Source: Pratylenchus scribneri (taxonomy: Eukaryota > Nematoda > Chromadorea > Rhabditida > Pratylenchidae). From it: a DNA stretch of 64,000 nt. The stretch is taken from positions 1,634,501 through 1,698,500 of the forward strand of contig JAQSEB010000086.1 of the NCBI GenBank assembly GCA_030063045.1, given 5' to 3'. Shown piece after piece: positions 29,651-44,900 of the stretch. The notes beneath the pieces were generated by a model that worked only from the letters and a program-made list of their open reading frames with translations, did no database searches and had not been told where the DNA came from. Position 1 is the first letter of the stretch, and every line of letters begins with the position of its first letter. Made by a program: the position numbers and the translations under genes.

Positions 29651-32600
29651 TATTCAGAAATTCAAATTTTTATAAATTTTATTCAAAAATTCAAAATTTA
29701 ATAAATTTTATTCAGAAATTTAAATTTTCATAATTTACTTTATTCGATTCTCTTTTCTCTGTTTTAGGACAGAGGAATCTATTTTGAAGAATTCTGAATT
29801 ATTTTTCATCTAATATTAATATGTGCATCTAATAAATTTATGGGATGCAAACCAAATATTTAAAAAGGACATTAGCAGCTGGCTTCGAAGTTCGCACGCA
29901 TTTCAGTAAGCAAGCTGCGGCATTTTATTCTATTAGGCCAATTGACCGAACAAAATTTATCTGATAAAAAAGAAGAATATTGAAGGACATACAATTTTAT
30001 ACAAAATTAAAAAAAATAAATTATTAATGGAAAAATATTGAGTATTAAAAAGCTAGAATTTTCATTTTTTATATTTTTAATTTTAATTACATTTATTATT
30101 AATTCCCTCAAATATTCAAGAAAATTCACCACTTCAAAAATACCATTTTTATTTAGGGAAGCAATTCCGAATTGAATTAAATAAATTGAATTACTATTTA
30201 TGAAGTTGAGGAAAATTTTAAAAGTAAAATAAAAAACATTGGCATTGATCAAAAGGGGAAATAGAATAGAATCTGCTGGTAGGTTCATGGATTCGGGCTC
30301 ATTATCATCGCTATGGAGGATGGATTATCTTTGTTTTTTAATTTTATTTTTTTTTAGTTTATTAATATTTTTGAGGGCCATTGGCGATTAAATTTTGCTT
30401 TTTAAAAATACTAAATTTAAAAGGAAATTTATTAAAATTGACTAGTAAAATATTTATGTGGTTGCAAAAAATACTATTTTTATTCAAAAAAAGCAATAAA
30501 GTCAAATAAAATTATAATAGAAATTGAATTAAATAATACTAAAATTATATCAAATTAGATAAATAAATTTCGGTTATTTTTAACAGAATAATCAAATAAT
30601 TCGTGCTGATTAAATAGTACCGTTTTTGACCAAACATTCCATTTCTGCATTCTATCAAAGCTGCCGATTTTGAGCCAATAATTTGGCCCTGCCAATTGTC
30701 TTAATGAGTGCCAGTGGGAAAAGAATAGTAGACGGAGGAAATAAGAAAAAAAAAGAAAAAATGGAATTTGGAATGGAAATATTTTTTATTATTTTATTAA
30801 ATTCTCTATCAAAATTTATTTTCACCCTATATATCTTATCAATCTCTTTAAATGTATTCATTCTTTTTTCATCTTTTATTTAATGAAGAATAAAAATAAA
30901 TTAATCCAAATTTCTAGAATGTTTGCATAGCTAATTTTTGCTAGTTAGTAGTTCGAAAAATCAATTTTAATGAATTAATTTTTAAAATGGATTTAAGCCA
31001 AAAATTTTTTGGGGATGGAGAAATGTGCAAATAAATTTGTTCAATTTATTTTTAAAAATATTCCACAAAATATTAAGCTCATATAGTCAAAATTATCTTT
31101 TGGATCCTGTCCAAAATTAATTAATATTTCCTTGTATTTTTCAAATATTTTTCGAATTTTTAATCATTCTTCTTTTTTTAGTCAAAATCAATTTTCTTTC
31201 CTTTTTTTCAGTAGAAGGCTTGACCACAAGAACGACCAAAAAATCTTTCCTAAAATAAAGCCGAAACTAAGGGAAAGAGAAGCTGACCGCCGCTCGCGCA
31301 CAGTCCAATCAATTAGCAAGCAGTCGGACACACTATTTCTATTTTTCCTTTTCTAACTAAGCAGTAAGCATCCCACAAAAATTCCATACAATCCATCAGC
31401 AGCAGCTGCGGGGATTTCCTCTATCCATTCCATTCTCCACCGAATCCATCTCCCAAATCCATCATCGGCTTTCATTTTCACTTCTTCCCTTGACCAAATA
31501 AAATTCACATTGTGGATTTTCGTCCTCCTCCACTAAACATTTCCCCTTCGCGCTATTTAAAAAAAAATCAATTTTTGATCCGCTTTTGATTGACCAATTT
31601 AAAATTAGAAAAAATTTTTAATTGAAAATTTTTTTAATTTAATTTTTGTTTTTATTTTATTTTTACTGTTTTTTTTTGCAAAATTTCACTTTCAACAATT
31701 TTTATTATATTTTTATTGATTCAAAGTTTAAAACCATAAAAAAATTGAAGAAGAAAATTTAAAAAAAATGAAAAAAAATTTCTCGAATTTAATAAAATAA
31801 CTTTGACATTGTCAATCAAACTAAATAAAATGACTTTAAAAAAATTCATTAATTCAAAAAATTAATTTGTTTTTACTTGATTACGAATATAAGCAATTCT
31901 AAATAAAATTTTTTTATTATTTTTAATTATAATTTTTTTATGAATCCTTTCCACTTTGTTTTTAAAAAAAGAAAAATTACAAATTTATTACTAAAAAAAT
32001 TTTAGAAACAATTTTATGGGTTTTAAATTTTACCATCCAGAAATTAAAATAAAATTTTAATTGAATTAATTTCCTCAGCAAAAATTTCTGAGAATTTGTT
32101 CGATTGTTTTTTTTTTTCTAAAAGAATTTAAGAATTGAGCATTACTTTTAAAAAATACAGGACTTTTTATAAAACCTTGTGAAAAAAAATTTTTGTAAAA
32201 AAAATGGTTGCATCCAAAAATAACAAAAAAAAAATGTCGGAGGCTTTTCCATTTCAATTCATATGCAAATGAATTTATTTTACATTCTTTTCTTAACTCA
32301 CAATGAGAAATTCAAACAATTTTCCATATTTGGTCAGTTCCCCTAACTAAAGAATAATATAAATTTATTAGAAAAAAAATTTATTCCATTTTAGTTTGAA
32401 CCCATAAAATTCCTCTGTTCCCTTTTGATTTAATATATGAAAAAATGAAACTAAAATTAAAAGTAAAACTTTCTGAAAAGATCAATAAAAATTTTTTTAA
32501 ACAAAAAATAAAAAAAAGAGCAAAGAATATTTTTTTATTGGTCACTAGTTAATTCAATTTTTACAATTTTTGTCCCTGAAATTTAATCAAACCGATTCAC

Positions 32601-35600
32601 ATTTTTATTTCATTTGATTGATGACCATTTCCGCAACTTATATAGCAAAATTTGGAAGAAAATGGAGACGCATGCTACTGCGATCATTTTACCAAACCCC
32701 TCTCCAACCTCCATTCCTCCAAAATTCCAACAATTTTGTAGGTAAAATGTCCCCCTTATAAAAAAGATGATTTTTTCTTTTTATTATTTTCCTATCTTAT
32801 TTTCCTATTATCTTCTCATTGTCTTACAAAATTTTTTATGGAAAATAAAATTGAAGAATTTCTAATAATATTTTAAAAAAATCAAAAATCAAATTTCCAT
32901 TAAATTCTATTTTTCATTACAAATAATACAAAATTACATTTTCCGCATCAAATTGGCCAATAAAAATTATCTTAAACCATGAACAAATTTGTCCTTTCAA
33001 TTTTCCATTTGAGTGGTTTCCATCGGCCACTTTCCCCTTAAAATTTTTCATCAAATCATCGGCGGAATGTTTTTTGTTTGCACACTTTACGCATTGTTCT
33101 TAAAATTTTATAAAAGTTTTTAACGAATTTTTTAATTTTATTCTCTGATTTGCTTTTAATTTTAATTTTTTGTCTAATTCCCATTAATCCTTATTTTTAA
33201 AAAAAGAATTTCTAAATTATTAAAATTCAAAAATAATTTTATGTGTTTTAAATCCTTATTTAATTTTTATTAAAAAATTTCTTTCACCGAAAATAAATAT
33301 TAATTTTTTTATTCTCTTTTATTTTCTAAGATTTTTAATCTTTTAAATTTTTTTTGTCCTTGTTTCTATATGGCTTTTAAAATAATAATTTCCAATATAA
33401 CTATTAAAGAAATTTCATACAAATATTTTATGAGTTTTAAATTCTTATTTCTATTTTTTATATTCTTTCTCACCATCTTAAATGATAAGGAATTTAAAAT
33501 TGATTTTCAATTTCCTCCAAAAATTTTTGTTGATTTGATTTGCTCAATATTTGATTCCCACTTCTATAAATGTTCACCCACAATAAATCGTTTATTTGCT
33601 GCTGGCCATCAATTCTCTCCGCGCATTTGGAGGTCGATTTGTGCAATCAACAAAAAATATCAACACCTTAATTACTAGTTTCCTTTTCGATTCTCGACAT
33701 TTTTCCCATTACTCTCGATTTAAAGAAATTGCCATAAATAACAAACAAAAAAGCCAATTCAATTAGAAAGTAAATAATATCATCAATTTTGCAAAAAAGA
33801 CACATATTTTGGTAATTATTTTAAAGAATTTTCCCTATTTAAAATAAATTTTTTATCCCTTCAATTTAATTCGACTAATAATTTAAATTCTTCAGCATCA
33901 AATTTTTTATCCCAACAACCAAATATTTCCATCCACTTTCCATCGATCATTCCCCAATGTGCTTTAACCTTCCATTCATTCATTCATTTTGGGGGCGGAA
34001 TGTCCTCCAGGCTAATCGCCCCATCCAATCTGCTGCTGACCAATTTCCCCATTCCTCCCATTTTGCGCAATTTATCCATTTCCATTCCATCCCCAATTCC
34101 CTTTTCCATTCATTTAATCTTTTAATTTCGCCCTCCGGAAATCCCAAATTCACCGATCCATTCAAACGCGTATTTTTCAATTTTCAATCATTTTTCATGT
34201 CGAATTTTAATTTAAAATTACCAATAAGCATTTTACCATAAACATCCTATCAATAGGAAAAGACTCAAATATGACAGCATATTTCGATGGCATGCCTACA
34301 AAATATTTATGCAAATTAGTGGATTAGGACCAATAAACCCTTTCTAATTTTATAATAAACACAAATTTTTAACCCAGAATTTTTGTAAATTTGTTATTAT
34401 TTTTTAATATTTTATTTTATTTTTTTTGTACACCTTTCGTTGGATATTTAAAAAAAATTTAATTTCAAATAAATTAATTTATAATATTCAGAGAATATTT
34501 TATGAGTTTAAATTTTTATTTTTTAATTTTTCGAAAAATTTTATTTCCGGATTAGTTAGACCCATATAATGCCCAATGGCCTACAATTTTACCCAGTTAA
34601 GACACATTTTTAATAATCTTATTTTTTTCTATAATTTTATTATTTTGTTTAAAAAACAGTGAAATTGTATACATAATTTGTTTGCGATAACAATAAATCA
34701 ATTTTTTAAGAGAATTTTAGTTTTAAATTTAATTAATTTTATATATCATTCTAAAACAGGGTAGAGTTGATTATAAAAAGAAATTGATGGATTGATGGAA
34801 ATTGTAAAAAAATGTGACCAAAAAATAACAAAATATGCCAAAATTAAGCAGTTTTACTCTTTTTGGTTGTAATTTTCTGATCAATTAGATTTTGATTCAA
34901 TAATTTTCAAATCAAAACTCTATTATAAAAGATTATAAAAATTAATTGATAGTCGGAAAGATTGTTGAAATATTTGCCAATTGTAAATTTGGTGGTACAA
35001 TAATCGAATAACCAAAATAGCCCACACATAATTGTCTAAAATTTTTCCTATAATATCCCACCAATTAAAACACTAAATCCAATCTATCTCAAAATTCCCA
35101 CTCTTCCCTTATCAATTCCATCCGATCGCCCTTGATCGACTTCTTCTGTCCCCTTCCTCTTGCCTTTGACCCAACCAAATTGCCCTCTCTCTCCCCTTTA
35201 AATTCTCGACCTCCACGACGGCATATCGAGAATCGCGCGACTCACTGAATTCCTTCCGCCGATAGTAGGGAATGAGCAACCAATTTTCCACTCTTGCAAT
35301 TTTGGCTTACAATCGCACTGCCGCCCCAAAGCAACAAAAATCGTTTCCCGTGCAAGGCCAAATTCCTTTACCCCCACCATTCTTCTTTTTTATGGTGGAC
35401 CACTTCCCTTAAATGTCTCCTATTCTCAAGAAAAAATCGTAAAAGGCGAAATTGTTGACAATTTAGCTGATAAAACATAAGAAAATATTCTCGAAAAATT
35501 TTTTTAATATTTTCAAAAATAACACAATACCATTCATTATAGACATAAGGTTTTGAGATGGGTCAAGTTTTTAAACAATTTTCTTTAGAAAAGTTTTTTA

Positions 35601-35919
35601 TTCTTAGAAATTTTTATATTTAAATGGATTAGAATTTATCTTTTATCCCTCCAAATTTTTATTTTTTTGTTAAATTTTTTATAAATTAATTAAAATTCAG
35701 TGATTATTAAATCAATATCATTCTTTAAATTTTTATGGATTTTATTTTTAATATTTTTTAATTAATTTTTTTTCATTTTTGGTTGACCTTGAGTGTTTCC
35801 TTTCTTAAATTAATTTTAAAAATGGGACAATAAAATATTTATCTTTATACAAAATCTTATGAGTTCGAAATATTTGCAATTATTTTTATTTATTTTCATT
35901 TCAACAAGCAAAATTAAAA
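29651..35919. other. AT-rich intergenic DNA upstream of the filamin-like gene
   Basis: No convincing exon. G+C-richer islands near 31230-31540, 33940-34180 and 35080-35400 could be regulatory or remnants; none encodes a recognisable domain. I looked for actin-binding CH-domain exons upstream of filamin and did not find them. Confidence 0.5.
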
Positions 35920-35920
35920 T

Positions 35921-35931
35921 AAAATTTTCAG
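35921..35931 (+). promoter_or_regulatory. Likely trans-splice acceptor for the filamin-like gene
   Basis: AAAATTTTCAG ends at about 35931, about 66 nt before ATG 35997. TTTTCAG is the typical nematode acceptor. The frame just after it is closed, so it serves an untranslated leader. Confidence 0.5.
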
Positions 35932-35996
35932 CGAATAATTTTCATATTTTTCCACTAATTAATTTTTTCCTCCATTCAATATAATTCATTATAAAA

Positions 35997-38900
35997 ATGG
36001 TCACCCACCCTGCCGTTGGCATGGATTCACCTCCGCCAATTGGCCATGTTTTCTTTTCCGGCCTCAATGAACCATGTTCGGTGGATTCAGTCGTCGAAGT
36101 TGTGGTGAATTTTATTTTTTTATTTTTGAATTTTATCTTTTTAAAATTTTTTAATTTTATGACTTGGCAAAATGTAAAATTTTGCAAAATTAAATTTAAG
36201 ATATAAATAATAAAATGGAAAAAAAAATTATGAGTTTGAAAATTTTTAAAATTTATTTTATTTTGTTTCAAATTCTATAATAAATAATTTTTAACTAAAT
36301 TATTTATCAATTTTTAATACATTTTGAAATTATAATTAACATTATTTCTCATAAAATTTCCTCAAATCATTTTGATCATTTTTAGATAAATAAAAAGTGA
36401 AAATAAAAAGTCCACTAATAAATTTTAATTAAATTTCTCAAATTAAATTTTTTATATCCAATTTAAATGATATTTATCTTAGAAACTAAATATCAATTAA
36501 TTTTATTTTTGATTTAAAAAAAATTATGATGAGGAATTCAATAAAGTTCTAATTAATATATTTTTGTGTTAAATTTATTAATTTTCAATTGTAAAATTTT
36601 TATGGGTTGCACATTTTCATAATTTTTGAATAAATTTTTAATTCCCAAAAGGTAAATACACAAGGAGGAGGCAGCGGTGATTCGGCGGTGGCTCCGGGCG
36701 AAGTGAAAGTTTATGCCACATCGCCAATTGGACTAAAAAGACGATGCGAAGTAGTTAGGCGCGAAAATTCTTTGACTGCAACATTCACGCCAGATCGAAT
36801 TGGTAAATTTCAATATTTACATGGATGAATAAAAATGAGCATTGTCAAATTAAGATTTTAAATGGACTTAAAATGATAAAAAATCAAATAAAAAATAATT
36901 GAACTGCCATCCTATAAATGGATGGATTTATCATTATTATAAAATCTTAGTTTTTTATCAATGACATACTACTAGGGAAGGAAAAATTTTTGGGAAATAT
37001 TTAATTTGCATAAAAAATTATTGAATTTGCATAAAAGAGTATTTAAAATGCATAAAAGTTTATACCGATTTAGCGTTTAGTCTAAAATTCATAAACCATA
37101 TACTATTCGATAGATCTCATCGAGACGCGTCGATTGGTATATATTTTGTCATGGTTTAATTGGTTTTGAACCAAACCCCATAAAATTGTTTAAGTGGTTT
37201 AAAACCTTTATTTTTGATCAAACCATGATAAAATATATACCAATCGACGCGTCTCGATGAGATCTATCGAATGGTATATGGTTTATGAATTTTAGACTAA
37301 ACGCTAAACCGGTATAAACTTTTATGCATTTTAAATATTCTTTTATGCAAATTCAATAATTTTTTATGCAAATTCAATAATTTTTTATGCAAATTAAATA
37401 CCATCCAAAATTTTTATCCAAAATTTATCAAAAAATTATTTCGTCCACTTTTAAAGAATTTACTTAAATTTATTCTAATTTATGAATTAATTATTTACGA
37501 ATATGTATGCCTTTATTTTTTATTTAAAATTTTTTGCTAATTTATTCAATTTTAAGGGAAATGGCTAATTGGAATTTTGTATGAGGAGCAACACATAAAT
37601 GGCTCTCCCTTTGGATGTCAAGTGTTCGATCCGGCAATGGTCCACGTTTATGGGTTGGTTTTTAAATATTTTGATTTTAAAATTATACATTTTATATGTC
37701 AATTTATTATATAATAATAATTTAATTAAAATTTATCATAAAAAAATGCATCTCATAAAATAATTATTAATTTTAGTGGTAAAAAATTAATTCCATTCCT
37801 TTAAATTAAATAAACGATCCTCCTCAGAAGAACGTGAAATATAATACATTAAAAATTATATTTTATTTTTTAAAATAATTTAAAATCTTGTTAGTTAATT
37901 TTTAAAAACCATAAATATTAGAAATAATGCAGACCATAAATAATATTATTAATTTTATTATAAATAATAATTTGAATCAAATTAATTTATTTAATACTGT
38001 GGGCGGAATTGAGCGAAATAATTAAATAATATAAAAATAATATTAAAAGATAAAATTTATCAATATTTAAGCCTTGACGTTGGGCTAGTTGGCCAAGAAT
38101 TAAAATTCACAGTGGATGCGTCGAGGGCTGGTCAAGGTGAAGTCAAGGCAAGTTCATTTTATTTTATCATTTTTTTTTAATAAATGGAAATAAAAATTTA
38201 TAAAATTATTTATCAAATTTAAATTAATATTTTTTCAGGTAAATGTCGCCCAAAATGGACGACCAATTGCTTCCACAATTCGAGAAGAGCCCCCGGGCTC
38301 GGGCATTCACAGAGTCCGATTCATTCCCCAAGGGCCAGGCAAATATCGAATTCAAGTCAATTTCAACAATCAACCAGTCAAAGGTGAAAATAAATTTTTA
38401 GAAAATTTTTAAAAATTATTTTAATAGGTTCGCCCTTCCTTTTGGACATTGCCGATTCGAATGCAGTTTCCGTCTATGGGGATCAATTACAAATGGCCGC
38501 CGTCGACCGCATTGCCACATTTTTCATTCATGCTGCCGGCATTGATGGTCGCGACATTGCCTGCTTAATTACGGGTTTGGATAGCAAATATTAAAATTAA
38601 TAATATTAAAAATTTTATTGATTTTCTCTTTTGTGATATATTTTATTTTATTAAGTATTTTTTTATTTTTTTAAATAATTTTTTTAATTAATAAATTGCT
38701 CCCCAAATCTTCTCACATTTTATGAAAAAAAAAATATTATTTTGCAATTTAAGAAATTTAAAAAATAATAAATTTATGTGATGCAAGAAAATTAATTAAA
38801 AAATATTTTAAAAAATAATTTTAGAATAAAGCGTTCTACATTTTTGCAATGAAAATTCCGCTAACCCCCGAAATCCCGAAAAGACGAAACCCCGAAAAGA

Positions 38901-41900
38901 CGAAACCCCGAAAGACGAAATCCCGAATAAAGGGAAGTCGACGAAACCCCGAAAAGACGAAACCCCGAAAAGAAGAAAATGGGACGAAAACCCGAAAACT
39001 TGAACTTGTGGATCAATTTTTTCGATCGATACCTCAATCGATGCGTCTTGATTCCAGGATCATGAATATGCCATTTGTTTTTCAAAAAACTCAAAAATAA
39101 AAAAGTTATGGCCATTTTAATCAAGCTGGGTTAAACCTATGGTAACTTTAATGGCCATAGCTTTTTTATTTTTGAGTTTTTTGAAAAACAAATGGCATAT
39201 TCATGATCCTGGAATCAAGACGCATCGATTGAGGTATCGATCGAAAAAATTGATCCACAAGTTCAAGTTTTCGGGATTTCGTCCCATTTTCTTCTTTTCG
39301 GGGTTTCGTCTTTCGGGGTTTCGTCTTTTCGGGGTTTCGTCTTTCGGGGTTTCGTCCTTTCGGGGTTTCGTCTTTTCGGGATTTCGGGGTAGAGCCGAAA
39401 ATTCTCCTGGCACATTTTCCCTTTAATTATTTTTAACATTTTATTTTTCCATTCTAACGTCTAACCAAAAAATATAATTTTAAAGGGCCCAGCGGCAAAA
39501 AGAAGCATGCCCGAATAATTCCATTGGATGAGAGCACATTCAAGGCGGAATGGAAACCAGTGGATACGGGTTGGAATATTGGAATATTTTAAATTTAATT
39601 TGTTTTAAAATTTTTAAAGAAATATTTTTTAATTTTTTGAATAAATATTGAACAAATTGGGATAAAAATTAAAATTAAAATTCTGCTTCAAAAGATATCA
39701 TTTTAATTGAATTCATCTAAAAAAATTATGAGTTTCAAAATAATTTATTTCCTACAATTCTTTTTTTACCAAATTTATTTTCCTTTTTTGGCTTAAAAAA
39801 GAATTTATATTTTTAAAATAAAAAGGAATTATTCATTTTAATATTAATTTAATGTTATTTTCACTTCTTACCTACAGGTGAACATCAAATTGATGTGCTA
39901 ATTTTTGATCGACCCATTCCCGAATGCCCATTCCACTGTCAAATTGGGGACCCAGATTTGGTGACCGTACGTAGGATGCCCCATCAAATTGATGCAGCCA
40001 ACTTAAACAAAGCGCACACATTTGAGAGTAAATTTTTGAAGTTGTACTAGTAAATTAAAGGAAAATAATTCCACCAGAAAATATATAGAAAATTAATTAA
40101 ATAAAAAATTTATCTAATATAGTAAAAAAATTTTACTAGATTATTCTTCTTCTTCTTATTCAATTATTTTAATTTTTAGGAAATTTTTAAATAAATTTTT
40201 AAAAAAAAAGTTTGTTTTTTGATGTTTATGCCTTTATTTTCATTTAATGCTAATATTACAACGAATTCTTTAATTTCCCATTTAATTAAATTAAAATTTT
40301 CCTAGTTGATGCAACAGCCGCCGGCTCAGGCAATTTGGAAATTGTGATCAATGGGGGTCGAGTGGCATGCAGAGTGCGAGAAACAACCCCACGTCATTTT
40401 TTGGCTGATTTTACTCCCGTTCAAGAAATTAAACACACTGTGGAAATGAGGTAAATAATTTTGTATTTTATTTATTGAAAATAAATTTATTATTTAATCT
40501 TGTCTTCAATGATGTCGTTTGCTATTTATAATCAAAATTAAAAAAGCGTTTTTACATAAATTTAATACGAATATTTTATTATGGGTTGTGAATTCAAATT
40601 TATTTTATTTGAAAATGTATTAAATATTTTATGAAAGAATCTTGTAAATTTCATTTTATTAATTGATGTGAAATTTTTGCATTTAGTTTACAAATCATAA
40701 ATTTTTAAAAGGAAAAAATATTAAATAAATTAAATAAAAAATATTGGTAATTTTAATAAATCCACATTCGAATTCATACTAATATATATCTAAAAAATTA
40801 AAAAAAATTTAATTATAATTATAGTAAACGATTCTACTGGCCAAGTAGAATGTTTCTTATGCGGATTGGGATTAGGGGATGGTGGAAGGAATTGGGATGG
40901 GATGAAGATCGGAATGGCCAGAGCGAAATGAGCTCGCGAATACTCAATTGTTGTTGAAATGCCCCAGCCCTTCCCTAAAACCCAATTCTCCCCAAAAGAT
41001 GGTCGAGAACAAGATGTTTATTTATTCATTTATTCCGCATGAAAATGGCAGTGATGGAAAAAGCGATGCTGGGAGTCAAATCCGAAGAATGGTGGTAGAA
41101 TGGCGAGAATAGAGGGGATAAAGTTGGATTAAATAAGCCGGGGTGATTCAACATAAAAGGGGATGTGGGAATAGTCGGGATCGAGAATGGAAGGGGAAGT
41201 CCAAAGTAGGGGGAGGATGAGTAGAGGGGAAATGAAGATGAGAAGGATGAATGGAAAATGAGTGGGCAAAGGTTGGAAGGGGAATTGATTGGGCCACTAG
41301 AGCTGACCAAACCCGGGAATCATCACACGCCCCACCTGAGGCAAAACTGGTCCCTCAGTTTTAATTTTGAGTTTTTGTGTATTTTTGCCCCAGACTTTGA
41401 CTTTGTCAAAATCTGAATTTCTGTAAATTTTCGGCTAAAATTTGGTTCCGCTCACCCAGGTCAATTTTGGCTTAAATCCTAATCGCCCTTGGGAATTTGA
41501 TTTATGGCCTGGTTCCTTGGCGCCTCTTGGGTTTTCACACTCCCTTCGTCTGCCCCCTTACCGTCCCGTGACACAAATAGGCTTTGAAATCACCCATTTT
41601 ATCCTCCTTTCGAAGGAGTGTCCTAAGGCCGGCCCCGTGGCACGAATAGGTTTTGAAATCGCCTATTCTATCCTCCTTTCGAAGGAGTGCCCTAGGGTTA
41701 ACTGTGCAGCCCCCCGTTTGTGTTAGACCCGGTTGAGGCTGTATTGAACCAATGTTGGGCCTACCATCTTATCCTTGAGGGGAGGATTAAACCAACAATT
41801 AGCCATGGGTGAAAATAAATGAAAAATATTTACTTTTTTTTTGTGGGCTAAGATCTTGGCTACTTTTTTTTTGAGGGACCAATGCTTCAGGAAGAGAGTT

Positions 41901-44900
41901 GGTGTTTCTGGGAAGGCTAGCTGTGTGATCCCAATAAATTGTACCTTTCTTTCCTTATACCTAGTAATGGATTGAAAAGAGTTGTGAATGTGATGAATTT
42001 GAAGAGAGAAGTAACAAAAATATTAGAAAATTTGAAATTGACAAAATATTAAATAAAGGAATGAATGTTTGAATAAAAAGGAAACAAATGTTGCAAAAAA
42101 ACAATTATTTATAGATATGTGTTTGTGTGGATTTTGAGTGTGATTGCCCTGGCCAGTTGGTTTCTTGCACATTTGCCCATTGAATTGACCACCACCCATT
42201 TGATTGTCCCATTGTCCATTTGGAGGCACATTGAATGGATGAAGATCATTTATCTTAGAAAAGAAAAATTGTGAAAGAATTTGAAAAATGAAAACGCAAA
42301 TTGGTTTGGATGTCGGGTGTTGAGTTGAGTCAAGGCTTGGCTGCTCAATTGAAGCACATTGAGCCACAATGATTGCCATTGGATGGGTTGAAGACCAATT
42401 ATCTTAGAAGAAGAAAAATTTAAAAAAAATAAATGATAAAAATGCAAATGTTTTAATGCCCTATGCTGAACTGCTGTACAATTGAATGAGTGATTGACGG
42501 AGGCCTAGGCTGGATCTGAAATAAGAATGCCAGTTGGTCCTCCAACATTAAACCGTCCATTGGTACAGTTGTGCCGAAAAATTAGAGTTTGAGATGAATG
42601 GAATTCGGTGAATTTTGGGTTTTGTTGTTCAGAATTATTTTGAAGGCATTGTCGCTTTTGATTTGGAGTCGGCTCTGCCATTTTTTTGTGGTACCTGAAA
42701 TTTTTTAAATGCGGGAATTATAATTTTTGATTGTTTTTGTTTATTTTCTTAATTCTCATAGTGTTATTATTCAGTTTTTTCATTTTTGCATTTCATCCAG
42801 TAATTGTTTTGTGATCAGTGTGGCCAATTCTTGAATGTCAATTGAATTTGCTTGGTGATTCTGGCTGGATGATTGATGATCAGATTCTTGCCAATTTCTA
42901 GGTTTGGAATAGCATTCATAAATTGTGTGTCCTTGCTTTCGACAGAAGGTGCAATAAAAGTCTTCCGAACTGAGTTCGAAGGTACTCTCATCACTGTTAA
43001 TTTCTTCCTCATCATTTTGGTTATTTTGCATTGCGAATAATTGGGGTTCCTTTTTGCGTTGGGCCATCATTGCTTCTACCTCCATAGCTTTGGTTCTGGC
43101 GGTTTCAAAATCGCTTTGCAATCCGGTCAATTTAACCAAAAACGCCACATTTTGGTCCATTTTTTCCAGGAAAAGTTCGCAAAGTCTTTCGCGCCGTTCC
43201 GGAAAAGTCATGTGCGAGTATGCTTGGTCAACTAATCGCCGCAATCTTTCGGAGAAATCGGCTATTGATTCGCCATCTTCTTGTTTTATGGCTGCAATGG
43301 TGGCTCGCGCAACTTCCCGCTTTTGTGGAGAGTCTATTTTCGCAGTGAGAAATTTGAGTGCATTGGCCAAGGTCGATTTTTGCTCATCAGTAAGCTCGTC
43401 AAATAATTGTCTTGGATGACCATCTAAAGCCAGCTTCAACCGCGCCACTTTTTCAGCTTCGTTCATTTTGTTGCCAAACGCGTCGATGAAATCCTGAAAT
43501 CTTTGTGACCAAACTGCAAAAGATTTGTGTGAATTGCTGGAATAAGTATCGATGCTGTGATTGGAATTCATTTTCAAGCTTGAAATTTTACTTTTTAATA
43601 TAAATTGGTAATTAGGTTGAATAAAACTAGCGTCCTAATTAGGTACGCTTCGTTCGCTTTATTGAAAATTTAATTTGGTTTAAAAATTTTGAAATTTTAT
43701 TTTTGTAAATTTAAACCCACCTTTCCACTTGTTCGCTTTCTGTCCAAAGATGATGCACAATTTGTGGTCGTTTCCAATGGGTCCTGTTCACTTTTGATGG
43801 CCCAAGGCAATTGTTTTTGTCCCACACTGTCCAACTGTGCCCAATGGATGGTTTACAGCCAGCCACCAAATTGCAAATGTCCTTTGATTGTTCTGAAATT
43901 TAGGAAATTAATAATAGAAATGATTTTGAGATGGAGGGGGATGGTCCGAATTGATGATGCTGCAACGGGTTTACCTTTGCTGTGCCTTTGAATTTGGAGA
44001 ATTAAAGGCCAATTGAGGGAACAAAAAAACTTTAAATTCTTTTCTGAAAACAGTTGAAAAATATTTTAAATGAAATAAAAATGAGAAAAATGGAAAGCGA
44101 TAATAAATTTGGACTTGAAATGCATAAAGTGATGGATGAATAACTTCATCGTTTTTCGCTGAGACCATTAAACGCTGTGAAATTGCCTTTTCCGCTTCTT
44201 ACACACATATTAATGATAATCATACGAATGCCTTTTGGCGATTCATGCGTGAGAATCCTTTTTCATTTTCCCCATTTGTTTATTACATTGTTTGAGAATC
44301 CTATCCACTTTTCCGGGGGAGCAGAATGCCTGAGAAAGAACCTCTTGATCGGATGGTCCCTTCTCAATCCTTACGATTTCCGCTCCTTTGCGGAAAAGTG
44401 GGAGAATGAATGGAGGCAAAAAGGGAATTGGATGATTGGTTGCCTATGGGAAAATGTTTAAGCGTCGGGAATGGGCTAATGGAAAGGAAAGGCAATGAAT
44501 TGCGGAATTGCTTTGTTGGACTGTGGACTTTGTTGTCCAATGCTTTGAAAAGAAGTGTCAAAATTGTACGATTTTGGGTTGAAAATAATTTAATTTTATT
44601 TTGATATGTTCAAAAATTGCCTTAGGAAATGGGTTACTTAATTTTGAGAAAGGGAAATTGGGCAAGGCAAGGCTGAATGGGACAGTCCTTTACTTACTTT
44701 ATTAAATAATTAACACTTAATAATTTTATATTAATATTATTTTTGATAGGGAAGGATGCGGGGATAATAGCTATTTTGTTTTGGAACATATCTCCCTTGA
44801 GAGGGTAGGTTAATTCCTTTTATATTTAATAACATAATTTTAATTTAGGTATTTTTCGGTGGGAAATGATTGCCCTTTTTGGTCAATTAATTCCAATTTT

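Noticed and set aside
29485..29733. 82-codon frame over the CGCCAAACGC repeats
   Set aside because: Repeat-derived, no start context.
31132..31356. 74-codon frame in a G+C-richer island upstream of filamin
   Set aside because: No CH-domain or other similarity; may be untranslated or regulatory DNA.
38861..39426. Frames over the CCGAAAAGACGAAACC arrays
   Set aside because: Products are pure repeats (PEKTKPRK-like) from inverted tips of a MITE.
41026..41310. 94-codon frame present in both LTRs
   Set aside because: It has no ATG (starts at TTG), is Ser/Pro-rich low complexity, and appears twice only because LTRs are duplicated.
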